64,000 nt of DNA, from positions 1,488,001 through 1,552,000 of the forward strand of contig JASBNA010000004.1 in the NCBI GenBank assembly GCA_038087015.1, read 5' to 3'. Both the position numbers and the translations under genes were made by a program. A model generated the notes under the pieces. The model did no database searches, was not told the DNA's origin, and saw only the letters and a program-made list of their open reading frames with translations. Positions 59,301-64,000 of the stretch are shown here, one piece after another. This stretch comes from Cerrena zonata. Lineage: Eukaryota; Basidiomycota; Agaricomycetes; Polyporales; Cerrenaceae. The stretch's first letter is position 1. Each line of letters starts with the position of its first letter.

Positions 59301-61080
59301 CTTCAACAAAGCCAGTCGTCGTCGAGAACCCGGATACATGAGTGCAAGTGGCAGCATCCTCCTAGCCACAAAGGAAGTCCAAGAACACTACACTAGCACA
59401 CGATCAACTGTCCGGTTAAACTCGCATGGTCTCCTCGAAGATCGTCCCAGGGGATCTTCAAAGAAGGCAGCAGGGTCTTCATCTTCCATCGCTGGGTCTT
59501 CCTCATCTAGACCCCGACGAAGTAGTAAGATTAGGAAACGGAACGAGGAAGATGGACATACGTCAAGTACTGCATCTGCGTCTGGGGTTGGCAGTTCCAG
59601 TCAGACGAATAGTGCGAGAAGCACTGCGACGACGAGGACGTCATCTGTATCTGCATCTGCGATGGGCAAGTCACCTTCACGGTCGCCTGAACCCCCATCA
59701 CCTCAATCACCCGTTGTGAGACATGGGCTTCCTGGTCGCGTGCATGCTCAAGGCGACCATGCGATGTCGATGTCGATGTCGTCTACTGTGACAGATCCTT
59801 TCGCGTCGCCTGTCGAGTCGTCTAATCCTCATTCATCGCCGTCACCTCCTCACGTCTCAACTACCAACTCTTCCGGCTCGGGCTCTAGGTCTTCCACGAG
59901 TGCCAAAGCTTCTTCGTCAGAAATGACAAGGACGTCAACGTCAACGACTCTGTCCCTGACAACAACAACTACATCTTCCATGCCAGCTTCTAGAACACTC
60001 ACAAACTCTACCACATCGACTTCTTCACCCAACAGACGCATGGAACTCGATGACGAACAACCCCCACCTCGGACTTCCCATGCAGAAGCTTTCGCCACCA
60101 TCGACTCTGCGTACCTGGAGTACATGCGCGGTAAACCTGATCGTGTGCATCAGGATGATCCTTCCAATCATGGGTTCGTAGGTCTGTTTAGGAGGAGACT
60201 TCTTGGACAGAGCGCTGGGAAGGCTACTTCGAAACCTCCCTCTGCTGGGCCGAATCCAGCTGTTTTGGAAGGGAATTATACTCCTCCTTGGTTGACGATG
60301 GCTCCTCGGTCGAAGCAGGAAGAACGTGAACGGGTGATCCAGACATTGAACGAATCGTTCAAAGATGTCGGGCTCTTGCCTTCATTCAAACCTCAACGCT
60401 CAAATAACCCGAAACACAAACCGAGGAAACACGCGTCAAGTACAAACATCTTCATGAACGTCCCTTCCGAAAGCGTGTATATGCTTCTGCCACTTTGGCC
60501 TGGAGAGACGGATCCGGCGAGCGCGGAGCAGGATGAAGACCCGGCTTCGTATATCGTGCACATTGAAGATAGGCAGTATCTGTTGGTGTATTATGTGCCC
60601 TTCCAGGATGACCCGAAGAAGAAGAAAGGTGATAAGAAGAGGACGAGGGCGGAGACTCATGCTGCTCCTACCCATTCGTCTAGTCAGAAACCTCCTCATA
60701 TCAACCTCTCCTCATTCCGCGTGTGCGCTCGACTTGTCTGCTACTCCGACCTCCGAGAAACAGGTGTCCGACTCCCCGATTACGGACTAAGCATCACAGG
60801 CTCCATGACCGAAGCCGTCCAATTCCTCCCGCCCAAATCCATTCGAGACAAGGCGTTGGATGATGTGATCATTGGGGTATGCCATTCGAGAATGGACGGG
60901 ATGGAGTTCCTGACGGAGGGGTTGACGGTGCTTGGGTTATGCAAACCACCAGAGACTGAACCGGTGTTGCCTGTGAGGGAGGAAGACCCGATTGAGGATT
61001 TGGAGGCGTTGTTGACCCCGATTGGACGGTCTGCGGTTGAGATGGCTTGGTTGGGGTGTATGGCGTTGACTTGCTTCTGA
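56385..61080 (+). CDS. Large Ser-rich protein of unknown function with a conserved-looking core
   Basis: I cannot assign a family. The ATG at 56385 starts MLLSTQDRRLDDPLSG; exon 1 ends 56770, exon 2 starts 56862. Residues 1 to about 750 are Ser/Pro/Asp-rich and disordered (Ser run SSSSSSSSAASS, acidic VEDEDEDDAA, RS-like GRESRASRTSRGSRRSRDS, three LNP repeats at 58429-58455). The frame must change near 58990 through an intron ending GTGTACAG (donor perhaps GTTAGTGC near 58890). A well-ordered core follows: ELWKQAHVGRFKVYRLVLE, intron, HIIDPYSIENKRGG, IHKHSRVTAFSIFRVYNLFN, SILLATKEVQEHYTSTR. After another disordered stretch comes a second ordered part (PWLTMAPRSKQEERERVIQT, YIVHIEDRQYLLVYYVPFQD, FRVCARLVCYSDLRETGVRL) ending WLGCMALTCF. 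About 1,480 aa. The basic and serine-rich make-up would suit a nuclear regulator, but that is a guess. Confidence 0.7.
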
Positions 61081-62066
61081 AAATGGAGTTTGGTCTTCTC
61101 TCTCTCTCCCTTTGCCCTCTTCCTTCACTCCGTCTGATGCGCTTTTTTGACTCTTGATTTTTTGTTTGCACGCTTTACGTCCCCACATACGAACTATTCG
61201 TCTTGCTTGGATATAAACGAATCATGACAATGTGTAGAAAAATATCTCTCCTCTTTTTCTCCTTTTCTCTTCCGGTTTGCGAAATCTCATATATCTCATC
61301 TTTCCCCTTTCTTTTCTTACCCCTTGTGTCAAATTAAAGTATCCCTCTCTCATCTCTTCACCAGTGTAGCAATTTGTTTGAACGAACGAACGATTTCTTC
61401 GACCCTTCTCTCTCCCTCTTCTCTCCCTCTTCCTCTCTTCCCCCTTCTCATGCAATTCGCATTCTTAGCTTCCATGTTCAATGTGATACCCGGCTACGTT
61501 GCGAATCCTGTATACAATTTTTTTTTCGATTCCACTACTACTCTTAGTCCCTATCCCTCCTCAATCACCCCTCTCCGTCTTTTCTTTTTTTGTTTGGTTG
61601 GAATAGACCTTCTGTATTTTTTGCAAAGTTTATTACTCTCTCTATCTTTTCTGGTTGATGACGTATGCAATATGGTTTTTACAACGAGTTTTGTCTGAAC
61701 ACGATTTCAATAATAGCATTCATACGAACTGGTGTGGTCCGAGAAAGTCGGGAAGAGTAGGTGATCGAAGTTGTGATCGACCTCGGAAGCGGCTTCAAGC
61801 TTGTTTAAATAAATGTCGGCGTCCACACAAATGATTTGCCATCTTTCCTTGTCCCTCAGTTGATCATCGTCATTTTAGTGCTGCCAGTGTTTCTAGTTGG
61901 TGGTGGTCTGTTGCTCATTGCGTAACTACCAACAATCAACTCTAGGTAGACTTGGAAAGAAACCCGGATTGCTGTCCGACAACTTGCCACATTTCAAAGT
62001 TGAAGTTGAAGTGAGATCGAAACGCTGTCTGCATCTAGTCTAGCACGATCCTTCTTACCCCGGACC
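61081..62066. other. Intergenic: 3' region of the unknown gene and qtrt1 promoter
   Basis: About 985 bp. 61220-61620 is a pyrimidine-rich stretch on the plus strand, with runs such as CTCTCTCCCTCTTCTCTCCC and poly-T, plus a GAAC repeat near 61380. It probably includes the 3' UTR. 61700-62066 is more balanced and should contain the qtrt1 promoter. No gene is visible. Confidence 0.4.
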
Positions 62067-64000
62067 ATGGAGTTCGAAATTCTGGCAAGATGTCCGACTA
62101 CCAAAGCCAGAGTGTCACGGATGAAACTCGCTCGTAAGAACCATTCATTTCCAACTCAAACCCTTCGATTTCTGATTCGTATTATTTTTCTTCTTTCGCG
62201 CCACCTACTACCCTACAGATGGAGTTACAGCCCTTCCGACATTCATGCCTGTAGCCACCCAAGCTGCCATCAAGGGATTGACAGCGCAGCAGGTGGAGGC
62301 ACTGGGGATCAACCTGATTCTCAATAACACTTATCACCTAAATCTTCGTCCCGGTATGAAGATCTTGAAAGAGGCTGGTGGAGCTCACAGGTTCCAGGGC
62401 TGGAATCATAATCTGCTGACGGTACTATCCCACAAAAGTTATCCGAATTACAGAGATCGCGATCCCTAACGTGATTCTTCTTTTTAATTCCTTCCCTCTT
62501 TGTAGGACAGTGGCGGTTTCCAACTTGTATCTCTAAGCAAATTTACAAAGATTACGGAAGAAGGGGCTCTATTCTCAAGCCCCTTTGACGGCGAATTGAC
62601 AATGCTGACTGTTAGTATTAAAAAATAAGGTTTTCAACCTTCCCTCGTCATAATTAACGCTTTCCTGTCCTTCCTTCAGCCAGAAGAGAGTATGGCAATT
62701 CAACACACCATCGGCGCCGACATTATTATGCAACTAGACGATGTAGGTACGCAACTCCAAGCTATCTCTATCTCCCAGCCGCTCATATGTGTGGGGTTGT
62801 TGCCGCATTTCTAGTGTCAAGTTTGACAACTGGACCTCGTGTCGGAGAAGCAATGTGGCGAACTATCCGATGGCTGGACCGCTGTATCGAAGCACATGAA
62901 CAGTCGGGGAAGACTGACGTACAAAACCTGTTCGCAATCGTACAGGGAGGTTTGGATCCGGACTTGCGAGATCAGTGCTTGGAGGAGATGATCAAGCGGA
63001 GGGATCGTGTCGCGGGTTACGCCATTGGAGGTCTCAGTGGAGGCGAAGAGAAAGGTATGTGTGTTGGAATGTGATATTCTGTAATGGAGCTATTATTGGT
63101 TCATCCGGAGTACTGACTTCCGATGTTTGTAGATGTGTTTTGGAGAGTGTAAGTTTCCGCGGAAATAGCATCTGCTTCTTTTCTTGCGGCTTACCTAGTT
63201 TCGCATAGAATCAAACAGTGTGCCGATAAACTCCCCGACGATCGTAAGTATCACATTCCCGGTATATTTTGGCAATGCTAAAATAGTTTTTATTCCTTCT
63301 CTGACTGACAGGTCCGCGATACTCAATGGGGATCGGTTTCGCCGAAGGTACGTTGTTTGTCTCCAAGAAGCTTTCCGGCGGGCACCTAACACGTGAATCA
63401 GATTTACTTGTTTGTGTGGCACTTGGGGTAGATATGGTAAGCAAACAACACATCCAGGGGTCACAATGAAACCCAAACGCTAACTACTAAAAAGGCCGAT
63501 TGCGTCTTCCCCACGCGTACTGCTCGATTTGGAGTCGCTCTCACATTCAATGGTCCCATGAACCTACGTATGTCACCACAAAATAAGCTAAAACTGTTTC
63601 ATCACTCAATACACATTCTGATCAGGGTCTGCTAAATATGCATCTGATTTCAAACCCATAACAGAGGGTTGTCCTTGCCCAACATGCTCGGATGGAACTA
63701 CACGAGCCATGCTCCATCACATCGTCGCTCTAGAGACCGCCGCTGCACATGGTACATCTGTTCATTCGAAACATAGCCCTGCCTGCAACTGAATTGCTGA
63801 CCCTTTGAATAGCACTGACGCAACACAACCTTGTTTTCCAAGCGAGGGTCATGGGCGGTGCACGCGACGCTATTATGGCTGGTACATTCCCTCAGTACCT
63901 GAAAACCTTCTTTGCGAACTACTTCGGGGATGATGGATACCCGGAGTGGTGTGTCAATGCCCTGAGAAGTGTCGGTGTCGATCTTTTGGAAGACAGACCG
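62067..64000 (+). CDS. qtrt1: Queuine tRNA-ribosyltransferase catalytic subunit (3' end off window)
   Basis: Eukaryotic TGT catalytic subunit, exchanging queuine for guanine-34 in GUN-anticodon tRNAs. The ATG at 62067 gives [20 protein letters not shown]. Motifs in order: [43 protein letters not shown] (nucleophile region), [70 protein letters not shown] and the zinc site CPCPTC followed by a downstream His. These match QTRT1 rather than the inactive QTRT2 partner, since the catalytic Asp and zinc ligands are kept. The gene is intron-dense; one exon is 16 nt (63133-63148). It ends past the window with DLLEDRP. Fungi cannot make queuine, so this implies salvage. Confidence 0.93.

Noticed and set aside
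1..64000. CRISPR arrays, rRNA, operons or prophage features
   Set aside because: None visible; spliced nuclear eukaryotic genes throughout.

Overview
This window is nuclear DNA of a filamentous fungus, most likely a basidiomycete of the Agaricomycetes type. The evidence is introns of about 50-70 nt with GTNNGT donors and CTNAC-like branch points, roughly one gene per 3 kb, and families such as an FLC-type TRP protein with an ML-like domain, a DUF1746 Dsc4 subunit and an Hda1 deacetylase with an Arb2 tail. I found no plasmid, phage, CRISPR, rRNA, tRNA or intact transposon features. All genes are spliced. Exon limits were read by eye from splice signals and reading-frame continuity, so ends are firmer than some internal junctions.

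Layout: 1-2300 (-) CLIP-170-like CAP-Gly protein, running off the left edge; 2734-5014 (+) Mgs1/WRNIP1 ATPase; 5268-9019 (-) H3K9 methyltransferase of the Clr4/Suv39 type; 9932-12334 (-) FLC/TRP-like membrane protein with two apparent frameshifts; 12791-13622 (-) phosphopantothenoylcysteine decarboxylase; 13849-14599 (+) ATP synthase OSCP; 14777-18476 (-) and 21798-25675 (-) two paralogous membrane-anchored amidohydrolases that bracket 18824-21664 (+), a class II histone deacetylase; 26028-27357 (+) Rad10/ERCC1; 27699-31510 (-) a probable Nse6/SLF2-like Smc5/6 regulator; 31851-32778 (+) Dsc4; 32942-33203 (-) a small twin-CX9C protein; 33618-44623 (+) the giant lipid-transfer protein Csf1/BLTP1; 44809-45764 (-) Yip1; 45974-47045 (+) Nsa2; 48732-50014 (+) a Set5/SMYD-like SET protein; 52508-53483 (-) a single-pass membrane protein; 56385-61080 (+) a large protein I do not recognise; 62067->64000 (+) queuine tRNA-ribosyltransferase, running off the right edge.

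Genes almost strictly alternate in strand, so most start from short divergent promoters (about 210-410 bp) and end in short convergent gaps. The first 32 kb is rich in chromatin and genome-stability genes (Mgs1, Clr4, Hda1, Rad10, Nse6-like). From 47 kb rightward the spacing loosens, with gene-free stretches of 1.7, 2.5 and 2.9 kb.

The most striking signals are: a sharply bounded 1.3-kb stretch with only two CpG dinucleotides, covering the SET exons of clr4 and the 3' end of the neighbouring mgs1; an array of SUMO-interaction-like motifs in the disordered part of the same methyltransferase; very small exons (6, 11, 12, 14 and 16 nt) in several housekeeping genes, one of them carrying the HDAC active-site DVHH; a degenerate second barrel in both amidohydrolases; two single-base frame breaks in the TRP-like gene; and recurrent abrupt switches from C-ending to G-ending codons inside exons.
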